This document shows positions 24,385 through 33,479 of a DNA stretch of 36,302 bases, in pieces (position 1 is the stretch's first letter; every line of letters starts with the position of its first letter). The notes beneath the pieces were generated by a model. It searched no databases, was not told where the DNA came from, and saw only the letters and a list, made by a program, of their open reading frames with translations. This stretch comes from an uncultured beta proteobacterium (GTDB taxonomy: Bacteria > Pseudomonadota > Gammaproteobacteria > Burkholderiales > SG8-41). A program made the translations under genes and the position numbers. Location: the NCBI GenBank assembly GCA_902825845.1, contig CADECM010000064.1:1-36302 (forward strand), read 5' to 3'.

Positions 24385-24834
24385 TCACGGCTGCAGAATG
24401 GTTTCGCTGCGCTGATCGAGCGCGCCCTGCAGCGTCGCCCACGCCAGCGCGGCGCAGCGTGCACGCGTGGGAAAGCGCCGCACGGTGTCGAGTATGGCCT
24501 GCTGCGCGCGTGTCGTGCCGGGCGGTGGCGTGCCGCCGCGGCCGAGCAGCGTGGCGACGAACACCTGCAGCCGTGGCTTCGCCGTCGCGATATCCGTACC
24601 ACCGAGCAATTCGCTCATGATGGACGCCGACGCCATCGAGATGCCGCAGCAGGTGCACTGAAACGCAAGCCGCTGGATGCGTTCGCCGGACAGCGCAACA
24701 TACAGCGTCATTTCGTCGCCGCACAGCGGATTGGTACCGGTCGCAATCTGCATCGGTTCGGCCGGCACGCCGAAATTTCGCGCGTTCTTGATGTGCTCCA
24801 TGATCAGATCATCGTACGGAGAAGTGTCGGGCAT
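24385..24834 (-). CDS. IscU/SufU-like iron-sulfur scaffold protein
   Basis: A 149-residue protein of the NifU N-terminal/IscU/SufU family, which assembles Fe-S clusters or relays sulfur from a Cys desulfurase. The three conserved ligand sites are present: GTNPLCGDEM, QCTCCGISMASASIMSELL and FPTRARCAALAW. The insert between the second and third sites resembles SufU more than IscU. The second site has an additional Cys (CTCC). ATG 24834 (MPDTSPYDDLIMEHIKNARN) fits the family; an in-frame start at 24906 would add 24 residues of no known match. It stands alone, convergent with mtfA. Confidence 0.88.
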   Translation of the reverse strand: MPDTSPYDDLIMEHIKNARNFGVPAEPMQIATGTNPLCGDEMTLYVALSGERIQRLAFQCTCCGISMASASIMSELLGGTDIATAKPRLQVFVATLLGRGGTPPPGTTRAQQAILDTVRRFPTRARCAALAWATLQGALDQRSETILQP

Positions 24835-24946
24835 GCGCGGGTTCCATGAGCCTTGCGGTGTCGCAAGCAGCTTAGTTCGCCGTGACACGAAATAGTTTTG
24901 CGGCATCCCCGTTCAATGTAATTCATGTTGCCATGGCACATTCATA

Positions 24947-24973
24947 AATAATTCAATAAAAACATATACTTAT
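24947..24973 (-). repeat. AT-rich intergenic motif, copy 6
   Basis: On the minus strand it reads ATAAGTATATGTTTTTATTG, close to copy 2. It lies in the divergent gap between the scaffold gene and rbgA and overlaps the likely rbgA promoter. Confidence 0.65.
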
Positions 24974-24981
24974 GATATACT
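24952..24981 (+). promoter_or_regulatory. Probable rbgA promoter
   Basis: TTCAAT (24952-24957) and TATACT (24976-24981) are 18 bases apart, 33 bases before the rbgA ATG. The spacer is made of the AT-rich repeat. Confidence 0.45.
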
Positions 24982-25014
24982 AACTGTCACGATTGTTGCG
25001 CGAAAGCAGGGTTC

Positions 25015-25899
25015 ATGTCGATCAACTGGTTTCCCGGCCACATGGCCGCCTTCGTCAAGGATGCGAAGAAGGCGCTGGCGGATCACGACGTGGTGGTCGA
25101 AGTGCTGGACGCGCGCTGCCCGATGGCGAGCGCCAATCCGCTGGTGGAAACGCTGCGTAAACAGCGCCAGCGCCCGTGTCTGAAAGTGCTCAACAAAGCG
25201 GACCTGGCTGATCCCGCCGTGACGCAGGCCTGGCTCGCGTTCTTCAACGCGCAAAAGAATGTCACTGCCATTGCGCTGTCCTGCAAAAAGCCGGGCGAGG
25301 CGGCGAAAGTCGTCGCGGCGGCCAGGAAAATCGCGCCGCACCGCAATGACAATTTCAAACCGCTGCGCATGCTGGTGATGGGCGTGCCCAACGTCGGCAA
25401 ATCGACGCTGATCAACGCCCTGCTCAAAAAGCGCGCCGCCAAGGTGGGCGACGAACCGGCAGTGACCAAGGCATTGCACCGCTATGAACTCTCGTCCGAA
25501 GTCAGCCTCAGCGATACGCCGGGCCTGATGTGGCCGAAGATCGAACAGGAAAGCGCCGGCCTGATGCTGGCAGCGAGCCACATCATCGGCACCCGCGCGT
25601 ATCACGAGTCGGACGCGGCGATATATCTGGCCGGAGTCTTGCTGGCGTGCTATCCGCGGGCGCTGGCGGCGCGTTACAACACACAGGCGGGCGCCGACAG
25701 TGTTGGCGTGATCGAGGCCGTCGCTGCCCGCCGCGGCTATCGGCTCAAGGGCGGAGAAGCGGATTTTGAAAAGGCGGCGATAACGTTATTAACAGATTAT
25801 CGCAGCGGGGCATTGGGGCGGGTGAGTCTGGAGACGCCAGCTTCATTCAAAGCGCAAACAGCCAGCCAAGCGCCGGCCGGAAATACCCTCGAATCGTAG
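25015..25899 (+). CDS. rbgA: Ribosome biogenesis GTPase (YlqF/RbgA type)
   Basis: Circularly permuted GTPase of 294 residues that acts in late 50S assembly. The permuted order is visible: G4 NKAD (about 61), then G1 VMGVPNVGKSTLINALL (about 120-136), then G3 DTPGLMWP. The N-terminus NWFPGHMAAFVKDAKKAL is the family signature. AGCAGG precedes ATG 25015. Its TAG stop (25897-25899) lies inside the left arm of a GC-rich palindrome that may terminate transcription. Confidence 0.94.
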   Translation: MSINWFPGHMAAFVKDAKKALADHDVVVEVLDARCPMASANPLVETLRKQRQRPCLKVLNKADLADPAVTQAWLAFFNAQKNVTAIALSCKKPGEAAKVVAAARKIAPHRNDNFKPLRMLVMGVPNVGKSTLINALLKKRAAKVGDEPAVTKALHRYELSSEVSLSDTPGLMWPKIEQESAGLMLAASHIIGTRAYHESDAAIYLAGVLLACYPRALAARYNTQAGADSVGVIEAVAARRGYRLKGGEADFEKAAITLLTDYRSGALGRVSLETPASFKAQTASQAPAGNTLES

Positions 25900-25931
25900 G
25901 GCGGGAGGAGCGCAGCGCGTCCCGCCCTACG
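25895..25931 (+). repeat. GTAGGGCGGG extragenic palindrome
   Basis: CGTAGGGCGGGA (25895-25906) pairs perfectly with TCCCGCCCTACG (25920-25931) around GGAGCGCAGCGCG. Palindromes of this type are widespread in environmental proteobacteria. It lies between convergent rbgA and mobA, includes the rbgA stop and could act as a bidirectional termination or mRNA-stabilising hairpin. Confidence 0.78.
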
Positions 25932-25939
25932 CGTCGCGT

Positions 25940-26521
25940 TCAGGCGTCAAATGTCCGCAACTCATCCACCGTATTGATATTGCTAAATCCGTCCACGTCA
26001 TCATCGAAGCGCACCTCCACCACCCTCAGCGCCGCATACCACGCATCAATCTTGCGCCCGCCGCTTTGCAAAAACGCGGTCAATCCCGGTAGCACCGATT
26101 TGCGCGTGAGACAAAACACCGGATGCGCCTGATCGCCGGTACGGGCGACCGCGAGTTCGGCTTGCTGTTCGTCCAGTGCAGAGTGCAGGCGTGCGATCAG
26201 ATCCAGCGGCAGGAACGGCGAGTCGCAGGGGACGGTGGCGACGAGGTCATGCGTGGCGGCGGACAGGCCGCGATGCAGGCCGGCGAGAGGGCCGGCGAAG
26301 CCGCCGATGTCGTCCGGCACGACATTGCAGCCAAAGGCCTGGTACTGATCGAGGTTCTGGTTGGCGTTGATCAGGACTTCGTCGACCTGCGGCGCGAATC
26401 GTTCAAGGACGTGTTGCACCATGGGTTTGCCGCGCAGGATTTGCAGGCCCTTGTCGACGCTACCCATGCGGCGGCCCTGGCCGCCGGCGAGGATGATGCC
26501 GGTTATCGACTGCTGTCGCAT
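25940..26521 (-). CDS. mobA: Molybdenum cofactor guanylyltransferase
   Basis: MobA couples GMP from GTP to molybdopterin, making the MGD form used by DMSO-reductase-family enzymes such as formate dehydrogenase. The 193 residues begin with the nucleotide-binding loop IILAGGQGRRMGSVDKGL. It continues with GPLAGLHRGL and PCDSPFLPLDLIARL, where Asp binds magnesium in the family, and ends SNINTVDEL. It is the last gene of moaA-fdhD-mobA on this strand, 148 bases after fdhD. An inverted repeat fills that gap. Confidence 0.93.
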   Translation of the reverse strand: MRQQSITGIILAGGQGRRMGSVDKGLQILRGKPMVQHVLERFAPQVDEVLINANQNLDQYQAFGCNVVPDDIGGFAGPLAGLHRGLSAATHDLVATVPCDSPFLPLDLIARLHSALDEQQAELAVARTGDQAHPVFCLTRKSVLPGLTAFLQSGGRKIDAWYAALRVVEVRFDDDVDGFSNINTVDELRTFDA

Positions 26522-26528
26522 ACCGCCT

Positions 26529-26641
26529 CCGTCATTCCGGCGCAGGCCGGAATCCAGGTTGTTGACTTACGCCGAAGGCGGATGAATGGCATGCTGCGCA
26601 TGCGGGCAAAACCTGGGTTCCAGCCTGCCCTGGAACGACGG
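26529..26641 (+). repeat. Paired inverted repeats of the GTCATTCC...GGAAT type
   Basis: Left arm 26529-26560 has the palindrome ATTCCGGCGCAGGCCGGAAT. Right arm 26610-26641 is a diverged inverted copy (CCTGGGTTCCAGCC...GGAACGACGG). About 50 bases separate them. Short ATTCC/GGAAT palindromes of this type are widespread in proteobacteria, and Neisseria dRS3 is a similar case. The unit occupies most of the fdhD-mobA gap and could be a MITE-like element. Confidence 0.7.
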
Positions 26642-26669
26642 GTTTGGGAAGGTGCGTGTGTCGTGACAC

Positions 26670-27476
26670 TCATGATTTTACGAACCGCTGCGTTCCGGTA
26701 AACAACAAATAATGCTTGTTCACCGCCCGTCCGATCATGGTGATGCCGGTTTTGACGGCGATGTCGTGGCCCATCTGCGTGAGGCCCGAGCGTGATACCA
26801 GAAAGGGAATCTGCATCTGCGCGGCCTTGATCACCATTTCCGAAGTGAGCCGCCCGGTGGTGTAAAAAATCTTGTCGCCGCCGTCGATGGTGTCCAGCCA
26901 CATTCTGCCGGCAATGGCGTCCACCGCGTTGTGGCGGCCGACGTCTTCGACGAACATCAGGATTTCGCCGCTGGCGTCGGCAAGCGCGCAGCCATGCACC
27001 GCGCCGGCGCTTTTGTAGATGGTTTCGTGGCGGCGTACGTTGTCGAGCAGGGCATAGAGCGTGGTTTCGGACAGGGCGACGTCGTTGCGCAGCCGGATGG
27101 CGTCGATTTCGTCCATCAGATCACCAAACACCGTGCCCTGACCGCAACCGGTGGTGACGGTGCGTTTGGACATTTTTTCGTCGAGATTTTGCAGGGCGCT
27201 GCGCGTGGTGATGGCCACGGCGTTGGTGTCCCAATCGACCTGCACTGCGGCGATTTCGTCGATGCTGCGCACCAGCCGCTGGTTGCGCAAATAGCCCAGC
27301 GCCAGCGCTTCGGGTGCCTGGCCGAGTGTCATCAGGGTGACGATTTCGCGCTTGTCGACATACAGCGTGAGCGGATGTTCGCCGGCGATGGGCGTGGGGA
27401 TGCGCTCGCCGCGTTCGTTGACGGCTTCGACTTCGGTGGTGAGGGGGCGGCTGGCTTGAGTGATTGTCGGGTGCAT
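26670..27476 (-). CDS. fdhD: Formate dehydrogenase accessory sulfurtransferase FdhD
   Basis: FdhD takes sulfur from IscS and transfers it to the molybdenum cofactor, which activates formate dehydrogenase. The 268 residues include EHPLTLYVDKREIVTLM, TTGCGQGTVFGD and the C-terminal MFVEDVGRHNAVDAIAGRM and TGRLTSEMVIKAAQM segments. E. coli FdhD has a CxxC pair at the TGCG site. Here only the first Cys is present and the second position is Gly. ATG 27476 (MHPTITQASRPLTTEVEAVN) is chosen because the upstream extension would run through an intergenic repeat. No formate dehydrogenase is in the window. Confidence 0.93.
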   Translation of the reverse strand: MHPTITQASRPLTTEVEAVNERGERIPTPIAGEHPLTLYVDKREIVTLMTLGQAPEALALGYLRNQRLVRSIDEIAAVQVDWDTNAVAITTRSALQNLDEKMSKRTVTTGCGQGTVFGDLMDEIDAIRLRNDVALSETTLYALLDNVRRHETIYKSAGAVHGCALADASGEILMFVEDVGRHNAVDAIAGRMWLDTIDGGDKIFYTTGRLTSEMVIKAAQMQIPFLVSRSGLTQMGHDIAVKTGITMIGRAVNKHYLLFTGTQRFVKS

Positions 27477-27483
27477 GTGAGAC

Positions 27484-27588
27484 ACCCTCGCCCCGCCTTG
27501 GCGGGGAGAGGGCCAGGGTGAGGGGCGGCCACACTTTGCCGCGATATTTCCGCTCACCCTAACCCTCTCCCCGCACGCGGGGCGAGGG
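27484..27588 (+). repeat. Inverted CCCTCACCCTAACCC-type repeat
   Basis: Left arm 27484-27522 (CCCTCGCCCCGCCTTGGCGG...GGTGAG) and right arm 27553-27588 (CTCACCCTAACCCTCTCCCC...) are near-identical inverted copies around a 30-base centre. Each arm also has its own small GC hairpin (CCCCGC/GCGGGG). This type is found in many proteobacteria. It fills the moaA-fdhD gap. Confidence 0.75.
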
Positions 27589-27601
27589 GACAGAAGGTGG
27601 A

Positions 27602-28654
<1,053 letters not shown>

Positions 28655-28705
28655 GCAATGGATATGGGGTACTGATTATGGCAAATCCAGTGCCCCGCGC
28701 GCAAG

Positions 28706-28735
28706 GTAAATAATTGTTTAAAAACAAATACTTAC
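28706..28735 (-). repeat. AT-rich intergenic motif, copy 7
   Basis: On the minus strand it reads GTAAGTATTTGTTTTTAAAC then AATTATTTAC. The 18-base core is identical to copies 1 and 3. It lies between the SDR gene stop and the moaA start, in the same direction as both genes. Confidence 0.75.
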
Positions 28736-28772
28736 AATATACAATTCCACGCTTGACGCAGGGGTAAGCCGC

Positions 28773-29537
28773 TTACATCAGGATACGCCCGCCATTGATG
28801 TCGAGCGCCACGCCATTCAGGTAGGCCGCGCTGTCGGAGGCGAGGAACACCATCGCGTTGGCGTGGTCTTCCGGGTCGGGCAGGCGGCGCAGCGGAATCT
28901 GCGAGGCGATCTGCTCGATGTTGGCCTCGGTGCGCAGCGCGCGCACGCGTGGCGTGAGCGTGGTGATCGGCGCGATCGAATTCGAGGTGATGCCCGATGG
29001 CCCCAGTTCAATCGCCAGAAAACGCGTGAGCTGAATCACACCCGCCTTGGATGCCGCATAGGCGGGCGAGGTGGAGCCGAACAGCGTGCGCCCGGAAATC
29101 GACGACACGTTGATGATGCGTCCGGCCTTGGATTTTTTCAGGTAGGGAATCGCGTGCTTGCAGGTGAGGAAGGTGCCGCGCATGTTGAGCGCCACGGTGC
29201 GATCCCATTCCTCGACCTGCATTTCCTCCACGCCGGTGAGCTTGCCGTAACCGCCGGCGCTGTTGACGAGGATGTCGATGCCGCCGAATTCCTCGGCCAC
29301 GCGCGCGAGCGCGCTGATCACGGATTGCTCGTCGGTGACATCGGTGCGCACCGCCATCGCACGCGTGCCGCCTTCCTTGATTTCGTGCGCCAGCTTTTGC
29401 GCGTCGAATTCATCAATGTCGAGCAGCGCCACCAGCGTGTGCTGTTTGGCGAATTCGCGCACCGTGGATGCGCCGATGCCTTGCGCCGCGCCGGTGACAA
29501 CGGCCACGCGGCCTTTCAGTTCAGGATAGACGGCCAT
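28773..29537 (-). CDS. Short-chain dehydrogenase/reductase
   Basis: Classical SDR of 254 residues, NAD(P)-dependent with a Rossmann fold. Features are the dinucleotide motif VVTGAAQGIGAST (about 13-25), an Asp after beta-2 (ALLDID) that favours NAD, NSAGGYG, catalytic Ser in NVSSISGRT and YAASKAG with Tyr-x-x-x-Lys. The C-terminal DINGGRILM is typical. The substrate is unknown. It is the last of a row of minus-strand genes (DctP, DctQ, DctM, DUF1330, VOC, SDR) that probably import and convert an organic acid. Confidence 0.9.
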   Translation of the reverse strand: MAVYPELKGRVAVVTGAAQGIGASTVREFAKQHTLVALLDIDEFDAQKLAHEIKEGGTRAMAVRTDVTDEQSVISALARVAEEFGGIDILVNSAGGYGKLTGVEEMQVEEWDRTVALNMRGTFLTCKHAIPYLKKSKAGRIINVSSISGRTLFGSTSPAYAASKAGVIQLTRFLAIELGPSGITSNSIAPITTLTPRVRALRTEANIEQIASQIPLRRLPDPEDHANAMVFLASDSAAYLNGVALDINGGRILM

Positions 29538-29544
29538 AGTCGTA

Positions 29545-29574
29545 ACATATTGATTTTAAATGATTAAATTTTAA
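29545..29574 (+). repeat. AT-rich intergenic motif, divergent copy 8
   Basis: ACATATTGATTTTAAATGAT then TAAATTTTAA. It resembles copy 9 (ATTGATTTTAAA). It fills the VOC-SDR gap and contains the VOC gene TAA stop (29571-29573). Confidence 0.45.
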
Positions 29575-30029
29575 TCAGGCAAGGCTGCTGCCATCAGCTC
29601 CGGGGCGATGCCCTGCGCTTCGGCGTTGGCGAAATTGAGTTCGATCTTGACCCCATTGGGATCGAGCATGAACAACTGGAACAGGCCCTGATCGTTCACC
29701 ATGCGCTTGTGAAACGCAACCTTGTGCTGCTGCAGATTGGCCATCATCTCGCGCAGACCGGTGCAGCGGAACGCGATGTGATCGACCACGCCGGAGCCGT
29801 GCGTGGCCTCCGACTGCTGGCCGAGATAGGCCTTGCGGTTTTCGCTGACGTTGCTGCCGCCGACGGTGAGATGCAGCACGTCAGTGTCGCCGATGTAGAG
29901 CCACACCACCGGAAATTTGAAATCGGGACTGGGGCCGACGCGCATCCCCAGCACCTTCACGTACCAGTCGCGCGTGCTGTCGAGATCGGCGGTCTGGATC
30001 AGAAAATGTTCGATGTGATGCAGCGGCAT
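29571..30029 (-). CDS. VOC-family (glyoxalase/dioxygenase-fold) protein
   Basis: A 152-residue vicinal-oxygen-chelate protein with two beta-alpha-beta-beta-beta modules. Possible metal ligands are His in LHHIEHFLIQT, His in DHIAFRC and Glu in NGVKIELNF near the C-terminus. Members include glyoxalase I, extradiol dioxygenases and epimerases, and I cannot assign one. ATG 30029 (MPLHHIEHFLIQTADLDS) fits the domain start; an upstream in-frame start at 30083 would overlap the DUF1330 gene. It sits between DUF1330 and SDR genes in the TRAP cluster. Confidence 0.85.
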   Translation of the reverse strand: MPLHHIEHFLIQTADLDSTRDWYVKVLGMRVGPSPDFKFPVVWLYIGDTDVLHLTVGGSNVSENRKAYLGQQSEATHGSGVVDHIAFRCTGLREMMANLQQHKVAFHKRMVNDQGLFQLFMLDPNGVKIELNFANAEAQGIAPELMAAALPD

Positions 30030-30051
30030 GGCAACGACCCCTTGCTTTGAA

Positions 30052-30360
30052 TCAGACCGGCGTGGCGTCGCCGCCCTCGACAATCACCTGATGCACTTCG
30101 CTCACGCCCGGCGCGCGGCGGAACGCCGCGGCTGCCTGATACTCGGGCGATTGATGGCATTTTACCGCCTGTTCCAGCGTCGGGAACTCCACCACCACAA
30201 AGCGGTGGTATTTGTCCGTGCCTTCCATGATCTGATAGGGGCCGCCGCGCGCCAGCGGCTTGCCGCCGAATTTGGTGAGAATGCCGGGGACGAGGTCGGT
30301 ATACTTTTTGTATTCGACCGCATCGTTGATCTTGCAGCGGGCGAGCCAGTAGGCGGGCAT
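30052..30360 (-). CDS. DUF1330-family protein
   Basis: A 102-residue protein of the DUF1330 family, with a ferredoxin-like alpha-beta barrel fold. It begins MPAYWLARCKINDAVEYKKY and contains ARGGPYQIMEGTDKYHRFVV and the conserved EFPTLEQAVKCHQSPEYQ segment. The biochemical role of the family is unknown; it often lies in catabolic clusters. ATG 30360 is chosen because the open frame upstream runs into dctM. It lies 14 bases after dctM, so cotranscription with the TRAP transporter is likely. Confidence 0.86.
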   Translation of the reverse strand: MPAYWLARCKINDAVEYKKYTDLVPGILTKFGGKPLARGGPYQIMEGTDKYHRFVVVEFPTLEQAVKCHQSPEYQAAAAFRRAPGVSEVHQVIVEGGDATPV

Positions 30361-30374
30361 GAGATGGGCTCCAG

Positions 30375-31718
30375 TTACTTGGCGACGACGTTGCCGAGGT
30401 CCGGCAGCCAGGTCGCGAGTTGCGGGAAAGCGGCGATGATGAGGATGACCGTGAGCAGGCAAATCCAGTACGGAATGCTGCCCTTGAAAATATCGGCGAG
30501 CGAGGCCTCCTGCGGCAGCGCGGCCTTGACCGTGAACGCCAGTATACCGAACGGCGGCGTCAGCAGCCCGGTTTCAATCGCGAGTATGCCCAGAATGGCA
30601 AACGCCAGCGGGTGCATGCCCAGCGCCTCGGCCACCGGTCCGAACACCGGCACGGTGAGCAGAATGATGGAGATGGAGTCGATCAGCATGCCCAGCACGA
30701 ACCAGATCAGCACCATCACCGCCAGCACGCCCCAGAAGCCCAGGCCCGAGGCGACAAAGAAATCCCGCGCCATGCCGGTGATGCCGGTCATCGACAGCAC
30801 GCGCGAGTAGAGTTGCGCGCAGAACAGCAGGATCAGCAGCGGTGCCGAGGTGCGTCCGACGGCCAGTACTACCTCATACACTTCCCTTGCTGTCATGCGC
30901 TTGCTCATCGCCAGCAGCAGGGCCAATGCGGCGCCGACGCCGGCGCCTTCGGTGGGCGTGAAAAAGCCCAGCCAGATGCCGCCGAGGGTGATGCCGATCA
31001 GCGCAAACACCAGCAGCGTGCTCACCAGCAGCGCGCGAAATTCCGCCTCGGTGATTTCCACTTCGCTTTGTACTTGTTCCAGCTTGGCGCCGGCGCCGAC
31101 CCACTCCGGCTTGATCACCGCGGCGCCGAGAATATAGACGCAATACAGAAATACCAGGATAAAGCCGGGCACGATGCCGGCAATGAAAATCTTGCCGATC
31201 GCCTGTTCCGTCAGCACGCCCCACACGATCATCAGCACGCTCGGCGGAATCAGCATGCCGAGGCAGGAACTGCCTGCAATGCAGCCGAGCGCAAATTTTC
31301 GGTCGTAGCCGTAGCGTTTCATTTCCGGGTAGGCGATGCGCGAGAATGCCGCCGCTGCCGCAATCGACACGCCGGTAACAAAGGCAAACACCGCGTTGGC
31401 CAACACCGTCGCGATGCCGAGCCGGCCGGGTATGCGCCGCGTCAGCCGATTGGTGAGCGCGAACAAGTCGCGCGCGGCGCCGCACTTGGCGAGGAATTCG
31501 CCCATCAGCATGAACAGCGGAATCACCGCGAACACATAGTCGCGCAGCGCTTCGTAGGCGGTATTCGCCGCGAAGTTGCGCACCACCTCCATGTCGCCCT
31601 GCATCAGGTAGATGCCGATCATGCTGGAGATGCCGAGCGCGACGGCGATATGCACGCCGGCGAACACCATTACCAGTAGCGCGCTCAGCAGGATTGCGAT
31701 TTCAGTGGCGCCAAACAT
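30375..31718 (-). CDS. dctM: TRAP transporter large permease (DctM)
   Basis: Membrane-transport subunit of 447 residues with about 12 hydrophobic segments. It uses an ion gradient to import organic acids delivered by the DctP receptor. Typical elements are the start MFGATEIAILLSALLVMVF, IPLFMLMGEFLAKCG, AGSSCLGMLIPPSVLMIVWG and LLTPPFGILAFTV. It overlaps dctQ by one base (TGATG), indicating coupled translation. Confidence 0.94.
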   Translation of the reverse strand: MFGATEIAILLSALLVMVFAGVHIAVALGISSMIGIYLMQGDMEVVRNFAANTAYEALRDYVFAVIPLFMLMGEFLAKCGAARDLFALTNRLTRRIPGRLGIATVLANAVFAFVTGVSIAAAAAFSRIAYPEMKRYGYDRKFALGCIAGSSCLGMLIPPSVLMIVWGVLTEQAIGKIFIAGIVPGFILVFLYCVYILGAAVIKPEWVGAGAKLEQVQSEVEITEAEFRALLVSTLLVFALIGITLGGIWLGFFTPTEGAGVGAALALLLAMSKRMTAREVYEVVLAVGRTSAPLLILLFCAQLYSRVLSMTGITGMARDFFVASGLGFWGVLAVMVLIWFVLGMLIDSISIILLTVPVFGPVAEALGMHPLAFAILGILAIETGLLTPPFGILAFTVKAALPQEASLADIFKGSIPYWICLLTVILIIAAFPQLATWLPDLGNVVAK

Positions 31719-32239
31719 CAGTGGTGTCCTGCGCCGTTGTCATGTTCGATGGCTGTGCCGGGCGCGGCGCGCAGGCGCTCCAGCGCGATCAGCAGATAGT
31801 TCAGCGCCGCCAGAAAGGTGCCCACGATCACGATGTAGCGCGCCGGCCACACCGGTACCCGCAACGCGCCTTCGCCCTCAAATTCGTTCGACGTCCACGC
31901 GTGCAGCGCGGGCTCGTAGCTGCCCCAGCACAGCAGGCTGAAAAACGCCACGCCGAGCAGACAGCCGAATACTTCCAGCGCGCGCTGCATGCCGGGCGGC
32001 AATAGCGAGGTGACGGCAGTGACGTTGATCATGCCGCCGGAACGAATCGCGAACGGTGCCTGCAGAAAGCAGATGACCACGATGGAAAACGAGACGATTT
32101 CCGGCGTGCCCTTGACCGGGTGGTTGAACGCCACGCGGCCAATTACATCGGCACACACCAGAAAGCAGGTGAGGAACGCGAGGATGGCCGCCACCGCGAG
32201 CAGCGCGCGCGCCACCCAGGCGTTGAGTCGGGTAATCAT
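31718..32239 (-). CDS. dctQ: TRAP transporter small permease (DctQ)
   Basis: Small membrane subunit of 173 residues with four hydrophobic segments (about 14-35, 49-68, 90-110 and 132-152). It has the family motif VIGRVAFNHPVKGTPEIVSF after the first segment. It pairs with DctM. It lies 54 bases after dctP and its stop overlaps the dctM start. Confidence 0.9.
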   Translation of the reverse strand: MITRLNAWVARALLAVAAILAFLTCFLVCADVIGRVAFNHPVKGTPEIVSFSIVVICFLQAPFAIRSGGMINVTAVTSLLPPGMQRALEVFGCLLGVAFFSLLCWGSYEPALHAWTSNEFEGEGALRVPVWPARYIVIVGTFLAALNYLLIALERLRAAPGTAIEHDNGAGHH

Positions 32240-32293
32240 CGGAAAAAGGCGCGGCGGCCGGTGCAGCCGCCGCCAGGTATCAGCAATCGGCGC

Positions 32294-33358
32294 TTACTTG
32301 ACCGCGTAACGCACGGGCCACTTGTGGCCGAGCTTTTCCGCTTCTTCCAGCGTGATTTTGAGCACCTGGCTGCCGGGCAATCCCTGTTTGTCCAGTTCGG
32401 CTGCCTTTTGCTGCGGCCAGCCCTTCAGCGAATTGGCCCAGTCGAGCTTGACCGAATCCGGGACTGCATTCACCTTGGTGCCGACTTTGCGCAATTGATC
32501 GAGCTGCTTGGGATAGTTTTCTTTGTTCACGGTGCCGGTCCTGGCTTCGAACTCTTTGGCCACTTCGACGATGATCGCCTGCACGTCTTTCGGCAGGCGG
32601 TTGAACTTGGCGGTGTTGATGGTGAGGCCGTGCCAGGTGATCGAGCCGAAACCGATCTCGGTGTAGAACTTGCCCACTTCGTAGAGCTTGAAATTGATCC
32701 AGCCCGACGGGAACATGATCCAGCCGTTGTAGACACCCGTCTGCATCGAGGTATACGCGTCGACCAGCGACGATTGCACCGGCGTGGCACCGGCGAATTC
32801 CAGCCACTTCAAATTCAGTCCCGCACCGGCGATTTTCTGCCCCTTGAGATCGGCAACGGTTTTCCATTCGAACGAGGTGCCGATGTTGTAGCCGTTGTCG
32901 GCGATCAGCGCCAGCAGTGTTTGTTTGTATTTGTCTTCGAACACCTTGCTCATGTACGGCACTTTGTCGTACACGGCGCGCGCCAGTTTGACGCTCTTTT
33001 CCGGATCCATGGTGCCAAAGGGCAGCATCACCTGGAACGCCTGCAGCGGCAGGTTCGACGGCTCGAAGCAGAAGCAGTAGCCGCCGATGTCGATGATGCC
33101 CGACTGCACGCCCTCGAGGGTGTCGGCCACTTTCACCATGGCACCGCCGTAGCCTTCGATGAATTCAATCTTGTGCTTGGTTTTGGCGGCGACGCGTTTG
33201 GTGACTTCGGGCACAAAAAAATTCTGCATCAGGTTCACATACGTGTTCGCCGCCGGATGGCCCGATGCGATACGCAGCTTGATGTTGTCTGCCTGTGCGG
33301 ACACGGCCCATGCGCCTGCAACGACGGTTGCAGCCAGCAAACGTGGGAATAGCTTCAT
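32294..33358 (-). CDS. dctP: TRAP transporter substrate-binding protein (DctP family)
   Basis: Periplasmic receptor of 354 residues that hands substrate to DctQM. A signal peptide (MKLFPRLLAATVVAGAWAVS to AQA, about 1-23) is followed by the two-lobe fold with LRIASGHPAANTYV and WEFAGATPVQSSLVDAY-like hinge region (here LEFAGATPVQSS). The ligand is not predictable. The mature protein has two Cys close together (GGYCFCFEP), unusual for this family. A Shine-Dalgarno (GGAGG) precedes the start. A TctC receptor gene is upstream. Confidence 0.92.
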   Translation of the reverse strand: MKLFPRLLAATVVAGAWAVSAQADNIKLRIASGHPAANTYVNLMQNFFVPEVTKRVAAKTKHKIEFIEGYGGAMVKVADTLEGVQSGIIDIGGYCFCFEPSNLPLQAFQVMLPFGTMDPEKSVKLARAVYDKVPYMSKVFEDKYKQTLLALIADNGYNIGTSFEWKTVADLKGQKIAGAGLNLKWLEFAGATPVQSSLVDAYTSMQTGVYNGWIMFPSGWINFKLYEVGKFYTEIGFGSITWHGLTINTAKFNRLPKDVQAIIVEVAKEFEARTGTVNKENYPKQLDQLRKVGTKVNAVPDSVKLDWANSLKGWPQQKAAELDKQGLPGSQVLKITLEEAEKLGHKWPVRYAVK

Positions 33359-33445
33359 GACTCCTCCAGCTGATTAATTGGAATGGAAAAACAGCGGCAG
33401 GGATGCTATCACGCCCGGCAGTCCCTTGCTGCCGGGCGTGTGTTA

Positions 33446-33478
33446 CTATAAATTATTGATTTTAAACAATTTTTTATT
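33446..33478 (+). repeat. AT-rich intergenic motif, copy 9
   Basis: TATAAATTATTGATTTTAAA then CAATTTTTTATT. It keeps the TTTTAAACAATTTTTT half of the motif and has inverted ATTG/CAAT ends. It lies between tctC and dctP, one base from the tctC stop. Confidence 0.5.
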
Positions 33479-33479
33479 G

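Noticed and set aside
24280..24849. Plus-strand open frame of 189 codons after mtfA
   Set aside because: It is antisense to the SufU/IscU-like gene, whose three conserved Cys sites are clear.
30420..31679. Open frame of 419 codons on the plus strand
   Set aside because: It is antisense to dctM, and its composition (His, Gln, Arg, Ala) is typical of a shadow frame.
32120..33352. Open frame of 410 codons on the plus strand
   Set aside because: It is antisense to dctP and has no family features.
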